Assembly: GCF_024494575.1 (NCBI RefSeq) | Contig: NZ_JANHDO010000001.1 | Location: 868,001 to 932,000 of the forward strand | Source of the DNA: Halorubrum salinum | GTDB lineage: Archaea; Halobacteriota; Halobacteria; Halobacteriales; Haloferacaceae | Direction: 5' to 3' | Length of the DNA: 64,000 nucleotides | Shown here: positions 15,753 to 24,057 of the stretch, piece by piece | Position numbering within the stretch: position 1 is the first letter of the stretch | Layout: every line of letters starts with the position of its first letter | Made by a program: the position numbers and the translations under genes | The notes under the pieces: generated by a model | Database searches by the model: none | Told to the model about the DNA's origin: nothing | What the model saw: only the letters and a program-made list of their open reading frames with translations

Positions 15753-16445
15753 ATGCCACGCGAACAGTATCAGACGAAGTTAGAGGAGCTCCGCGACGAC
15801 GTGCTCTACATGAGCGAGGTCGTCGCCGAGCGGCTCCGGATGGGCCTCGATGCGCTCGAACAGCAGGACGCCGAGCTTGGCGAGAAAGTCATCACCGGCG
15901 ACGCCGAGATCAACGACCTCTATCTCGAATTAGAGGGACAGTGCACGGACCTGATCGCGCTCCAACAGCCGGTCGCGGGCGACCTGCGATTCATCGCGGC
16001 CTCGTTCAAGATCATCACCGACCTCGAACGCATCGCCGATCTGGCGACGAATCTCGGCGAGTACGCGAAAGCCGCCGACCGCGAGGTGTTCCCCGACGTC
16101 GACGTTCAGCGGATCGGCGACGACACGCTCGACATGCTCGAGGAGGCGATGGCCGCGTACGCGGAGTCCGACCCCGACCAGTGTTACGCGGTCGCCGAGG
16201 CGGACGACGAGATCGACGCCGCCTGCGAAGCCGCGAGCGACCTCGTCGTCCGCGACCTCATCGAGCGCGACGACCTCCGGGCGGCGGGCGACGGCGACAA
16301 CGACGACGACACCGAAGCCACGATGCAGAACGTCTCTCGGCTCCTGTTGACGATCCGCGACCTCGAACGCGTCGGCGACCACGCGGTCAACATCGCCGCG
16401 CGCTCGCTGTACATGATCGAGAACGACGACGAACTGCTGTACTGA
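15753..16445 (+). CDS. phoU: phosphate signalling protein PhoU
   Basis: Negative regulator linked to the PstSCAB phosphate transporter. The 230 residues form two three-helix PhoU repeats (about 5-100 and 115-225), each with the metal-binding E/D-x-x-x-D type motif: D-L-E-R-I-A-D-L-A-T-N in the first and D-L-E-R-V-G-D-H-A-V-N-I-A in the second. A Gly/Asp-rich acidic loop interrupts repeat 2, a halophile trait. pst genes are not adjacent. ATG 15753 fits the family start; the upstream in-frame extension is unlikely. Confidence 0.92.
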   Translation: MPREQYQTKLEELRDDVLYMSEVVAERLRMGLDALEQQDAELGEKVITGDAEINDLYLELEGQCTDLIALQQPVAGDLRFIAASFKIITDLERIADLATNLGEYAKAADREVFPDVDVQRIGDDTLDMLEEAMAAYAESDPDQCYAVAEADDEIDAACEAASDLVVRDLIERDDLRAAGDGDNDDDTEATMQNVSRLLLTIRDLERVGDHAVNIAARSLYMIENDDELLY

Positions 16446-16544
16446 CGGCGCAGACGAGTTCCCCGCTCTCCCGTCCGCTCGATCCCCGCCATCGCGGCCT
16501 GCCAATCTCGACGGCTACATATTCCGCCCCGCGTAGGATCGCGT

Positions 16545-16952
16545 ATGCCCGTCCACTCCACGGAGATCGAGGTTCGGTTCCGCGACATCGACGCGCTCGG
16601 CCACGTCAACAACGCCGTGTACGCGACGTACATCGAGCAGGCCCGAACGGCGTACTTCCGCGACGTGCTCGACGCAGACCTCTCGCAGGCGTCGACCGTG
16701 CTCGCGTCGACGTCGTTCGACTTTCGGCAGTCGGTCGAACTCACCGACGAGACGGTGACCGTGCTGAGCGACGTCGACGAGATCGGGCGATCCAGCGTCT
16801 CGATGAGCTACGAGATCCGCGTCGGAGGCGACGACGGCGATCTCGCCGCCGAAGCGGAGGCGACGATCGTCAGCCTCGATCCGGAGACCCGGGAGCCGAC
16901 GCCGGTCCCCGAGCCGATGCGCTCGAAGCTGACCGCGTACCACGGGCTCTGA
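16545..16952 (+). CDS. acyl-CoA thioesterase (4HBT hotdog)
   Basis: Hydrolyses acyl-CoA thioesters; natural substrate not determinable. The 135 residues show the YbgC/FadM-like signature F-R-D-I-D-A-L-G-H-V-N-N-A-V-Y near residue 12, with the catalytic Asp, followed by the long hotdog helix (Y-I-E-Q-A-R) and five beta strands. TATA-like ACATATTCC at about 16512-16520 sits 29 bases before the ATG, suggesting a leaderless monocistronic transcript. Confidence 0.88.
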   Translation: MPVHSTEIEVRFRDIDALGHVNNAVYATYIEQARTAYFRDVLDADLSQASTVLASTSFDFRQSVELTDETVTVLSDVDEIGRSSVSMSYEIRVGGDDGDLAAEAEATIVSLDPETREPTPVPEPMRSKLTAYHGL

Positions 16953-17060
16953 GTCGTACACTGCGTGGGATCTTTTCGGTCGAAAGATCCCGAACAGAAC
17001 GGCGTACCGCGCGGCCCGCGTGACACCCACCTTCTTGACTCCCGGCACCGATCTACTCGT

Positions 17061-17300
17061 ATGTCCATCCGACTGTACGCACTCGACGGGTGTCCGTGGT
17101 GCGAGAAGGCGGCCGACGCGCTCGACGACGCGGACGTCGAGTACGAGACCGAGTGGGTCGACGCGCTTCACTCCGACCGGAACGAGGTCAAGCGGGTCAG
17201 CGGTCAGCGCGGCGTCCCCGTCATCGTCGACGAGAAGCGCGGCGTGACCATGTCAGAGAGCGCGAACATCGTCGAGTACGTCGAAAAGAGCCTCGAATGA
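17061..17300 (+). CDS. glutaredoxin-like protein
   Basis: Small 79-residue thioredoxin-fold protein with the active-site C-P-W-C at residues 11-14, the cis-Pro loop G-V-P-V-I-V (about 52) and a C-terminal S-E-S-A-N-I-V-E-Y-V helix, all in glutaredoxin/GST-N style. Haloarchaea use gamma-glutamylcysteine rather than glutathione, so the reducing partner is uncertain. Its TGA overlaps the ATG of the next gene (ATGA), so the two are translationally coupled. Confidence 0.88.
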   Translation: MSIRLYALDGCPWCEKAADALDDADVEYETEWVDALHSDRNEVKRVSGQRGVPVIVDEKRGVTMSESANIVEYVEKSLE

Positions 17301-17830
17301 CGATCTACACCGGCCGCGGCGACGAGGGCGAAACCGACCTCAGAGACATGAGCCGCGTCTCGAAGGCCAGCCCGCGGATCGAGGCGTACGGGACCGTCGA
17401 CGAGGCGAACGCGCTGATCGGCACGGTGCGTCCGACCGGCCACGACGACCTCGACGAACTGCTGGAGACGGTGCAGAACCACCTCCACGTGGTGCAAGCC
17501 GACCTCGCGAACCCCGACCCGGACCCCGACGACCCGGCAGTGACGAGCGATCTCGTCGAGACGCTCGAAGCCCGGATCGACGCGTTCGACGAGGAACTTG
17601 AGCCGCTACGGTCGTTCATTCTTCCCGGCGGCGGCGAAGTCGGCGCGCGGCTCCACCATGCGCGGACCGTGACCCGCCGCGCTGAGCGTCGGACGGTCGA
17701 ACTCGCTCGCTCGGAGCCGATAAACGAGACGGTCGTCACGTACCTCAACCGACTCTCCGACCTCTTGTTCACGCTCGGACGGGTCGCCAACGCCCGCGAC
17801 GGAGAGCCCGAGGAGTCGCCCTCGTACTGA
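17297..17830 (+). CDS. cob(I)alamin adenosyltransferase (PduO type)
   Basis: Transfers adenosyl from ATP to cob(I)alamin to form adenosylcobalamin. The 177 residues begin T-I-Y-T-G-R-G-D-E-G-E-T-D-L, the PduO-type ATP-binding N-terminus, with Y-G-T-V-D-E-A-N-A-L-I-G, then F-I-L-P-G-G and R-T-V-T-R-R-A-E-R-R, and end L-N-R-L-S-D-L-L-F-T-L-G-R. All family motifs are present. It overlaps the glutaredoxin gene by four bases, a suggestive link to redox control of the cobalt centre. Confidence 0.93.
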   Translation: MTIYTGRGDEGETDLRDMSRVSKASPRIEAYGTVDEANALIGTVRPTGHDDLDELLETVQNHLHVVQADLANPDPDPDDPAVTSDLVETLEARIDAFDEELEPLRSFILPGGGEVGARLHHARTVTRRAERRTVELARSEPINETVVTYLNRLSDLLFTLGRVANARDGEPEESPSY

Positions 17831-17909
17831 GCGACCGCGCTGATCTCGCCGTCACCGCAGTTGTGAACACTCTGAACCGCGTTCGACCCCGGCCGCACGC
17901 CACAAGGGA

Positions 17910-17915
17910 TTTATC
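17910..17915 (+). promoter_or_regulatory. TATA box for the gene at 17938
   Basis: TTTATC centred about 26 bases before the ATG; the spacing implies a leaderless transcript. Confidence 0.5.
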
Positions 17916-17937
17916 TGTCCTTCACCAAAGGGCAGAT

Positions 17938-18219
17938 ATGAGCAAACACTTCGAAGACGCACGATACTACCTCGGCCGGGCTGCCGAACACGCGAAAGAA
18001 GGTGTCAAAGAGGAACTGGAGCCGGTCGAAGCGCGAGTGAAAGAGCTGGTGGGTCGAGAGGAAGACGAGCCGGAGCCCGAGCCGTCGCGGCTCGATCGGA
18101 TACAGGCGGATCTCAAGGAGCTAGAGGAGCGTGCGGAGGGCGAAGCCCGCGAAGCGGTCGCGTCGGCGCGCAAGCGCGTTAAAGAGTACCGTGGACACGA
18201 CGCGGCAGCAGACGAGTAA
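17938..18219 (+). CDS. small charged coiled-coil haloarchaeal protein
   Basis: Function unknown. The 93 residues are almost entirely Lys/Arg/Glu/Asp/Ala with heptad-like spacing, predicting two long helices (about 5-45 and 55-88) split by an acidic E-P-E-P-E-P-S linker. It starts S-K-H-F-E-D-A-R-Y-Y-L, a sequence I associate with a conserved haloarchaeal DUF family. No membrane segment, no Cys. It stands alone between the adenosyltransferase and tRNA-Val, with a good TATA box. Confidence 0.8.
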   Translation: MSKHFEDARYYLGRAAEHAKEGVKEELEPVEARVKELVGREEDEPEPEPSRLDRIQADLKELEERAEGEAREAVASARKRVKEYRGHDAAADE

Positions 18220-18320
18220 GGCGTACTCTGCGGAAACTCTCACCGAACGATCCTCTCGCGGCGCGTAATACCCGTATAAAGTAACCCTTAAGTCGCGAGG
18301 TCGGATACCTCGACACGAGC

Positions 18321-18395
18321 GGGTTGGTGGTCTAGCCAGGTTATGACGGCTCCTTCACACGGAGCAGGTCGGCGGTTCGAATCCGCCCCAACCCA
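18321..18395 (+). tRNA. tRNA-Val (anticodon CAC)
   Basis: A 75-base cloverleaf. Acceptor GGGTTGG pairs with CCAACCC, discriminator A at 18395. Anticodon stem GCTCC/GGAGC encloses TTCACAC, giving CAC. T arm GGCGGTTCGAATCCGCC is standard. The D arm contains GGTCTAGCCAGG. CCA is not encoded. A TATA-like CTTAAG about 31 bases upstream and GTATAAAGT at 18274-18282 may drive it. Confidence 0.95.
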
Positions 18396-18668
18396 TACGC
18401 TCACTTCGTTTGTGTGAAGTAGTAAACCGCCAGACAGCGGCACGGAGGTCTCTACCCCTGATTCCAACCCACCAAGTCTGCGGTCAGTGGTGTCCAAACT
18501 GCTGGATGTGTTTGGCTTCAGTAAGAAGTAGTGCACGCGCCGGTTCGAGAACCGAGCGTACCGAGACGACCGTTCGCACGTTTGACGTCCCCACAAACGT
18601 GTTCGGCCGCGTTGCATGGGTGTGGGAACCTGCGAAACGCGTTCGGGTAGTGGATCGTAGATCGCTGT
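18396..18668. other. gene-free spacer after tRNA-Val
   Basis: No coding region supported. It is less G+C-rich than the flanks and holds small palindromes: CGGTTCGAGAACCG at 18541-18554 and a CTTC/GAAG hairpin just after the tRNA. The 8-base tRNA tail CCAACCCA recurs near 18465, too short to call an attachment site. Confidence 0.4.
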
Positions 18669-18959
18669 ATGGCCAAGAAGACGGACCGGGCTCCCGAGAA
18701 TGGATCGCGTTCGACGGACGGCCGGCGGTTCGAGGTCTTCGTCCGCGAGGCGGAGGCCGACCCGCTTCGGCACGTCGGCACCGTCGAGGCACCGACGCCG
18801 GACGCCGCCCACGAGGAGGCGGGTGCGCTGTTCGCGCGGTACGCCCGCGACATCTGGGTGTGTCCCGCAGACGAGACGCATCGGTACGCCGCCGAGTCGC
18901 TCGCCGACCGTTGCGGTGACATCGGCGACAACGCGCCCGACGCGGGGGGACGGCGATGA
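18669..18959 (+). CDS. Htur_1727-family radical-SAM partner, PaaB-like
   Basis: A 96-residue protein coupled to the following radical SAM gene (ATGA overlap). It matches what I recall of the haloarchaeal Htur_1727 family, described as a radical-SAM-partnered candidate peptide precursor. The core, however (F-E-V-F-V-R, then L-R-H-V-G-T-V-E-A-P, then A-R-Y-A-R-D-I-W-V-C-P-A), resembles PaaB of the phenylacetyl-CoA epoxidase in order and spacing, which suggests a folded subunit, not a leader-core peptide. There is one Cys (about residue 60) and no repeated core. The role is unknown; it may be a protein partner of the enzyme next door. Confidence 0.7.
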   Translation: MAKKTDRAPENGSRSTDGRRFEVFVREAEADPLRHVGTVEAPTPDAAHEEAGALFARYARDIWVCPADETHRYAAESLADRCGDIGDNAPDAGGRR

Positions 18960-20179
18960 TCTCCGTCAGCAAACTGCTCTGCGGGCTCGACGCCGAGAGC
19001 GACGGGCTTCGGTACGACGCCGCCGCCGACTCCTCGAAGCCGCAGATCACGGCGGACAAACAGCGGCGGCCGGTCGTGGTGTGGAACACGACGAAGCGGT
19101 GTAACCTTTACTGTGAGCACTGTTACGCCGCGGCCGACTGCGAAGGCGCGTCGAACGAACTGTCGACCGCCGAGGGGAAGGCGATCATCGACGACCTCGC
19201 CGAGTTCGGGGCTCCCGTTCTCCTCTTTTCGGGCGGCGAGCCGCTCGTTCGCGAGGATCTCCCGGAACTCGTCGCGCACGCGGCCGACCGCGGGATCCGC
19301 CCGGTGCTCTCGACGAACGGGACGCTTCTCACCCGCGAGCGCGCCCGAGAACTCAAGCGGGCGGGACTGCAGTACGCCGGCGTCTCCGTCGACGGGCTCC
19401 CCGAGCGCAACGACCGCATCCGCGGGGAGGACGGCGCGTTCGACGCCGCGGTCCGCGGGATCGAAGCGTGTCTCGACGTGGGTCTGAAGACGGGGCTCCG
19501 GTACACGATCACCGAACACAACGTCGCGGATCTCGCCGGCGTGGTCGACCTCCTCGTCGACGTGGGCGTCGACCGCTTCTGTTTCTATCACCTCGATTAC
19601 GGCGGCCGAGGCGCGGACATCTCGGACGTCGACCTCTCGCCGGACGCGACCCGCCGGGCGGTCTCCGACCTGTGTGACCTCACGCGCGAGTACCACGACG
19701 CGGGCGAGGAGATCGAGACGCTCCTCGTCGGGAACTACGCCGACGCGGGGTATCTCGTCGAGTACGCCGACCGCGAGCTGGGGACCGACCGCGCCCGCCT
19801 GATCTATCGCTATCTCGAACGTAACGGCGGGGATCCGACCGGCGAGCGCGTCGCCGACGTCGACCCCGTCGGCAACGTCCACCTCACGCAGTTCTGGCAG
19901 GGCTACTCGCTCGGGAACGTCCGGGACCGCTCGTTCGGCGCGATCTGGTCCGACGAGTCGAACCCGCTTCTCTCGGCGCTCCGCGAGCGCGAAGAGCACC
20001 TCTCCGGGCGCTGTGCCGACTGCGCGTACCAGTCCATCTGTCGCGGCGGGTCGCGCCTGCGCGCGCTCGCCGCACACGACGACCCGTTCGCGCCGGACCC
20101 GAAGTGCTACCTGACGGAACGCGAGCGCGAGGGCGCGGCGGCCGCGAGCCGGCTCGGCGACGAGTCGCCCGCAGACTGA
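18956..20179 (+). CDS. ahbC: radical SAM/SPASM protein, AhbC/NirJ-like (haem synthesis)
   Basis: Probable enzyme of siroheme-dependent haem synthesis (removal of acetate side chains from didecarboxysiroheme). The 407 residues have the radical SAM triad C-N-L-Y-C-E-H-C (Cys 49, 53, 56), S-G-G-E-P at about 92-96, and Y-H-L-D-Y-G-G-R-G near 210. The C-terminus has Q-F-W-Q-G-Y-S-L-G-N-V-R-D-R, then G-R-C-A-D-C-A-Y-Q-S-I-C-R-G-G and D-P-K-C-Y-L-T-E, a cysteine arrangement for a second Fe-S cluster that I recall in AhbC and NirJ. The paralogue AhbD has a similar core, so the exact step is uncertain, and an unrelated peptide-modifying role with the coupled small protein cannot be excluded. Confidence 0.65.
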   Translation: MISVSKLLCGLDAESDGLRYDAAADSSKPQITADKQRRPVVVWNTTKRCNLYCEHCYAAADCEGASNELSTAEGKAIIDDLAEFGAPVLLFSGGEPLVREDLPELVAHAADRGIRPVLSTNGTLLTRERARELKRAGLQYAGVSVDGLPERNDRIRGEDGAFDAAVRGIEACLDVGLKTGLRYTITEHNVADLAGVVDLLVDVGVDRFCFYHLDYGGRGADISDVDLSPDATRRAVSDLCDLTREYHDAGEEIETLLVGNYADAGYLVEYADRELGTDRARLIYRYLERNGGDPTGERVADVDPVGNVHLTQFWQGYSLGNVRDRSFGAIWSDESNPLLSALREREEHLSGRCADCAYQSICRGGSRLRALAAHDDPFAPDPKCYLTEREREGAAAASRLGDESPAD

Positions 20180-20271
20180 GCGGGGGTCGGCGGCGTGGGG
20201 AGCTAGGGACGGTCCCCGTACGACCGGATCCCGCGTCGTTTATGTGCCGGCCGGCGGTGGTCGGAGACGAC

Positions 20272-21105
20272 GTGCACGACACAGCGCGCGGGGTCGCCGA
20301 GCTCGCACGCCCGGGCAACTGCGTCGCGGCCGCGGTCCTCACGGGGACCGGTGCGTTCGTCGCCGGGATCGACGCGGCGGTCGGCCCGACCGCGGTCGCG
20401 ATGGTCGTCACCGCGGCCGCCGTCGCCGCGGGCAACGCGATAAACGACTACTTCGACCGCGAGATCGACGCGATCAACCGTCCCGATCGTCCGATTCCGC
20501 GCGGTGCGGTGTCCCCGCGGGGGGCGCTCGCCGTCTCTGCGGGGTGGTTCGCGCTCGCCGTCGCGCTCGCGGCGCTTCTCCCACCGCTTTCGATACTCAT
20601 CGCCGCCGTCAACCTCGTCGCTCTCGTCACATACACGACCGTGTTCAAGGGGACGCCGGGGCTCGGCAACGTCTTGGTCTCGTATCTCGTCGGCTCGACG
20701 TTCCTGTTCGGCGGCGCGGCGGTCGGCAGACCGACCGAAGTCGCCGTGCTCGCGCTCTTGGCCGGCCTCTCCACGTTCGCCCGCGAAGTGATAAAAGACG
20801 TCGAGGACGTGGCGGGCGACCGCGAGGAGGGACTCTCGACGCTCCCGATAGCGATCGGCGAACGACGGGCCCTGTGGCTCGCGACGGGCGCGCTCACCGT
20901 CGCGGTCGCCGTCAGTCCGGTTCCGTACCTCACGGGGACGTTCGGCGGCGTTTACCTCCTCGGCGTCGCCGTCGCCGACGCGGTCATGCTGTTCGCCTGT
21001 TACGAGAGCTTCGCAGATCCCGCGGCGGCACAGCGGCGATTCAAGTACGGAACCCTCCTCGCGACCGTCGCGTTCGTCGCCGGCCGCGCCGTCGTTCTGC
21101 TCTGA
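20272..21105 (+). CDS. geranylgeranylglyceryl phosphate geranylgeranyltransferase (DGGGP synthase, UbiA family)
   Basis: Adds the second geranylgeranyl chain in archaeal ether-lipid synthesis. Eight or nine hydrophobic helices span the protein. The two Asp motifs are N-D-Y-F-D-R-E-I-D (about 60) and D-V-E-D-V-A-G-D-R-E-E-G (about 185), which bind prenyl diphosphate through Mg. GTG at 20272 is preferred: a GGAG lies 6 bases upstream and a TTTATG TATA-like box about 30 bases upstream; ATG at 20242 would add ten residues and lie within that box. Final length 277 residues. Confidence 0.88.
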   Translation: MHDTARGVAELARPGNCVAAAVLTGTGAFVAGIDAAVGPTAVAMVVTAAAVAAGNAINDYFDREIDAINRPDRPIPRGAVSPRGALAVSAGWFALAVALAALLPPLSILIAAVNLVALVTYTTVFKGTPGLGNVLVSYLVGSTFLFGGAAVGRPTEVAVLALLAGLSTFAREVIKDVEDVAGDREEGLSTLPIAIGERRALWLATGALTVAVAVSPVPYLTGTFGGVYLLGVAVADAVMLFACYESFADPAAAQRRFKYGTLLATVAFVAGRAVVLL

Positions 21106-21193
21106 GTCGACCGGCGGCGCTCGACGGCGGCAGCGCCGCCGCTCTGCGAACGAGTACGAGAGAAACGCTCGACGGCGGACGGTTAGGTGACGG

Positions 21194-21521
<328 letters not shown>

Positions 21522-21594
21522 GTGTCGGGAGGGTCAGGGGTGGTGGACCACGGCTCGTCCCGAACGCACGGACGGATCCCGGCTCACGCCCCGA

Positions 21595-22923
21595 TCACGC
21601 CTCGCGGACGTTGCGACCGACCGGATCGCCGAACGACTCCGCGCCAGTGACGGGATCGCGCTCGTAGACGACCGATCCCCGGACGACGGTGAGCTCCGGG
21701 AACACGCCGCGAAGCCCCTCGAACGGCGTCCAGCCGCAGGCGCTGTGGAGCGCGCCGGCCTCTATCTCCCGCGGGTCGGCCATGTCGACCAACACGAGGT
21801 CGGCGTCGGCCCCCTCGGCGATCTGCCCCTTCGAGGGGAGGCCGAATATCGACGCGGGGTTGGCGGCGACGACGTCGCGAACGCGCTCCATCGACAGCTC
21901 GCCGTTGCGCACCGATTCGAGGAGCAGCGGGTACAGCGTCTCCACTCCCGGGACGCCGCTCGGCGCGTCCGCGAGCCCCTGCCGCTTCTCCGCGACCGTG
22001 TGCGGCGCGTGGTCGGTCGCGACCACGTCCACGTCGCCGTCACGGAGCCGCTCGAAGGCCGCGGTGCGCCGCCTCTCGGAGCGAAGCGGGGGGTTCATCC
22101 GGCCGAACGTGCCGAGACGGCCGGCGTTCTCTCGGGACAAGAAGAGGTGGTGCGGGGTGACCTCACAGGTCGCCGCCGCGCCGGACTCGCGGGCGTCGAC
22201 GACGGCGTCGATCGCCTCCGGCGTCGACGTGTGTGCGACGTGAACCTGCGCTCCGGTTCCGGCCGCGGCGTCGAGCGCGCGCTCGACGGCGGCGATCTCG
22301 GCGTCTGCGGTCCGATAGGCCGACCACGCGTCGGCGGTCGCAGCGGTCCCCGCGCCGCCGAGGTCGCCGTCGAGGGCGGCCGCGTCGAACAGCGTCTCGT
22401 CTTCGGCGTGGACCGTGACGGGAACGCCGCGGCCGGCGGCCTCCGCGAGCGCGTCCTCGAACAGGTCCGGCGCGATCCCCATGTCGCCGGTCGAGTCCGC
22501 GAGGAACACCTCCCCGAGCGCGAACAGGGGGCGCTGAAAGAGGCTCTCGGGGTCCCAATTTCCGGTGACGCCGCCGTTGATCCCGTAGTCGACGAGCGAC
22601 GCCGCGGCGAGGTCGGCCTTCTCGTCGAAGGCGTCACCGTCGACGGTCGGCGGCGAGGTGTTCGGCTGGTCGACGACGCAGGTGACCCCGCCCGCGGCCG
22701 CGCTCTCGGAGCCCGACCGCCAGGTCTCCTTGTGGCTCCCGCCCGGCTCGCGGAAGTGGACGTGGACGTCGATCGCGCCGGGCAGGATGTGGCGACCGCG
22801 GGCCTCGACGACGCGTTCGCCCGCCGCGGCGTCGAGTCCGGTCGCGACCGACTCGATCGTTCCGTCTCGGATCCGGACGTCGCGCACGCGCCCGTCCGCC
22901 AGCTCCGCGCCCGTGATGAGCAT
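21595..22923 (-). CDS. pyrC: dihydroorotase
   Basis: Third step of pyrimidine synthesis. The 442 residues are a type I dihydroorotase: D-V-H-V-H-F-R-E-P-G metal site (about 58-67), a Lys in the H-K-E-T-W-R region, N-T-S-P-P-T, H-A-E-D-E-T metal His, V-A-H-T-S-T-P-E-A, and T-D-H-A-P-H-T near residue 315 with the catalytic Asp. The start at 22923 gives the usual M-L-I-T-G-A-E-L; longer in-frame sequence is Arg-rich shadow. Minus-strand TATA-like GGTTTATGTAC (22944-22954) lies 26 bases upstream. Confidence 0.94.
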   Translation of the reverse strand: MLITGAELADGRVRDVRIRDGTIESVATGLDAAAGERVVEARGRHILPGAIDVHVHFREPGGSHKETWRSGSESAAAGGVTCVVDQPNTSPPTVDGDAFDEKADLAAASLVDYGINGGVTGNWDPESLFQRPLFALGEVFLADSTGDMGIAPDLFEDALAEAAGRGVPVTVHAEDETLFDAAALDGDLGGAGTAATADAWSAYRTADAEIAAVERALDAAAGTGAQVHVAHTSTPEAIDAVVDARESGAAATCEVTPHHLFLSRENAGRLGTFGRMNPPLRSERRRTAAFERLRDGDVDVVATDHAPHTVAEKRQGLADAPSGVPGVETLYPLLLESVRNGELSMERVRDVVAANPASIFGLPSKGQIAEGADADLVLVDMADPREIEAGALHSACGWTPFEGLRGVFPELTVVRGSVVYERDPVTGAESFGDPVGRNVREA

Positions 22924-22943
22924 GCGTAGGCGCTCGCGTCGGG

Positions 22944-22954
22944 GTACATAAACC
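22944..22954 (-). promoter_or_regulatory. TATA box for pyrC
   Basis: TTTATG within GGTTTATGTAC on the minus strand, 26 bases before the pyrC ATG, consistent with a leaderless transcript. Confidence 0.5.
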
Positions 22955-23093
22955 GTGGCGGTTCGGAACCGGTCGAGGTCGCCGTGACCGGAGCCGAAGC
23001 CGGCCGACCGTCCGGGCCGTCGACGACTCGGTTCCGAACCGCGCCGACAGACACCCAAAACGGTTTGTCGCGCGCGCGACCCAGTGTCTGGAT

Positions 23094-23600
23094 ATGGTCC
23101 CTCCCACGCTCGCCGTCGGCCCCACGCTCGCCGTCGACACCGCACTCGGCTGGCTCTCCGCGCTCGCGCTGTTCGCGGCACCGGGCGTCGCCGCCGCCGT
23201 CCTCTGGTCGCCCTTCCTGCTCGCGTCGCGGTTCCGCGCGCTGTTCCGTGCGCTGCCGCCCACGGGTCGGTTCGCGTCCTCGTACCTCGCCGTCGCGCTC
23301 GGGCTCTCCGTGCCGTACCTCGCCGGCGTCCTGCTCACCGCCGGACTCGTCGACTCCGCGGGGGCGGGCTGGAGCAACGCCCTCGTGGAGACCGCGATCG
23401 TCGGCGGGCTCTGTACCGTCGTCGTCGCGCCCGTCGTCGCCGTCGTCGGGCTCCCCCGGCTCGGGATCGACTGGGACCCGACCGGCTACGGCCCGTCGAC
23501 GTGGGCGCTCGTCGTGGCCGCCGGACTCTGGTACGCCGCGGTCGCCGCGGTCCCGCTCTTCGCGCTCGCGGTCGTCTTCGCCCTTCCGGGCGGGTACTGA
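23094..23600 (+). CDS. small multi-pass membrane protein
   Basis: Unrecognised 168-residue protein with four hydrophobic segments (about 18-45, 62-83, 98-125, 138-163). The only polar stretch is a short R-F-R-A-L-F-R-A-L loop and a G-I-D-W-D-P-T-G-Y loop. No known motif. Codon bias matches neighbouring genes and the reading frame is free of Arg-rich shadow character, so it is real. It lies between pyrC (divergent) and another small membrane gene on the same strand. Confidence 0.75.
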   Translation: MVPPTLAVGPTLAVDTALGWLSALALFAAPGVAAAVLWSPFLLASRFRALFRALPPTGRFASSYLAVALGLSVPYLAGVLLTAGLVDSAGAGWSNALVETAIVGGLCTVVVAPVVAVVGLPRLGIDWDPTGYGPSTWALVVAAGLWYAAVAAVPLFALAVVFALPGGY

Positions 23601-23688
23601 CGACGGTGCGCTCTCGGAGCCGGTTCAGGATTCCGCGGGGCGCCCGGCACCGTAACGTTTTGTTGACTCGCGCGAGGACCGCCCGGGT

Positions 23689-23925
23689 ATGCTCCCCGCA
23701 CCCGTTCGATTGTTCTTCGTCGTCGTGCCCCTCCTCGTCGCCGCGGGCGCGCTGGCGATGGCCGCGTTCCCCCGGCGGCTGACCCGGTGGCAGACGCGCG
23801 GTCCGGACGGGACGACGCGGGTCGAACTCGGACGAACGCGTCTCCTGCTCATGCGCGTCGCGGGCGTCGTCGTCGCCGCGATAGCGCTCCTCACGGCGTT
23901 CGCCACCGTCGCGGTCATCCCCTGA
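23689..23925 (+). CDS. small two-helix membrane protein
   Basis: Unrecognised, 78 residues, with hydrophobic helices at about 5-27 and 53-76 joined by a basic/polar loop (P-R-R-L-T-R-W-Q-T-R). The arrangement suggests both ends face outside with a cytoplasmic loop. It may be co-transcribed with the membrane protein 88 bases upstream. No function can be assigned. Confidence 0.72.
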   Translation: MLPAPVRLFFVVVPLLVAAGALAMAAFPRRLTRWQTRGPDGTTRVELGRTRLLLMRVAGVVVAAIALLTAFATVAVIP

Positions 23926-24057
23926 AACGGCGGGGAAGCGGTCCCCGATCTGTCCGTTCGTCTTCGCACGACCGCCGGGGCGCGCGTTCGACGTTTCACA
24001 GCGGCTGCTGCCGACGCTCCGATACGGTTTTGGGGCGGCCGACGGAACCCACGGTAG

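Noticed and set aside
18396..18470. att site at the 3' end of tRNA-Val
   Set aside because: Only eight bases (CCAACCCA) recur; too short to distinguish from chance.
18669..18959. Classic RiPP precursor with leader and core
   Set aside because: No leader-core boundary or Cys/Ser/Thr-rich core is visible; the sequence looks like a folded domain.
21595..23181. 86-residue N-terminal extension of pyrC
   Set aside because: The extension is basic, unlike the acidic protein, and a TATA box sits inside it at proper distance from the ATG at 22923.
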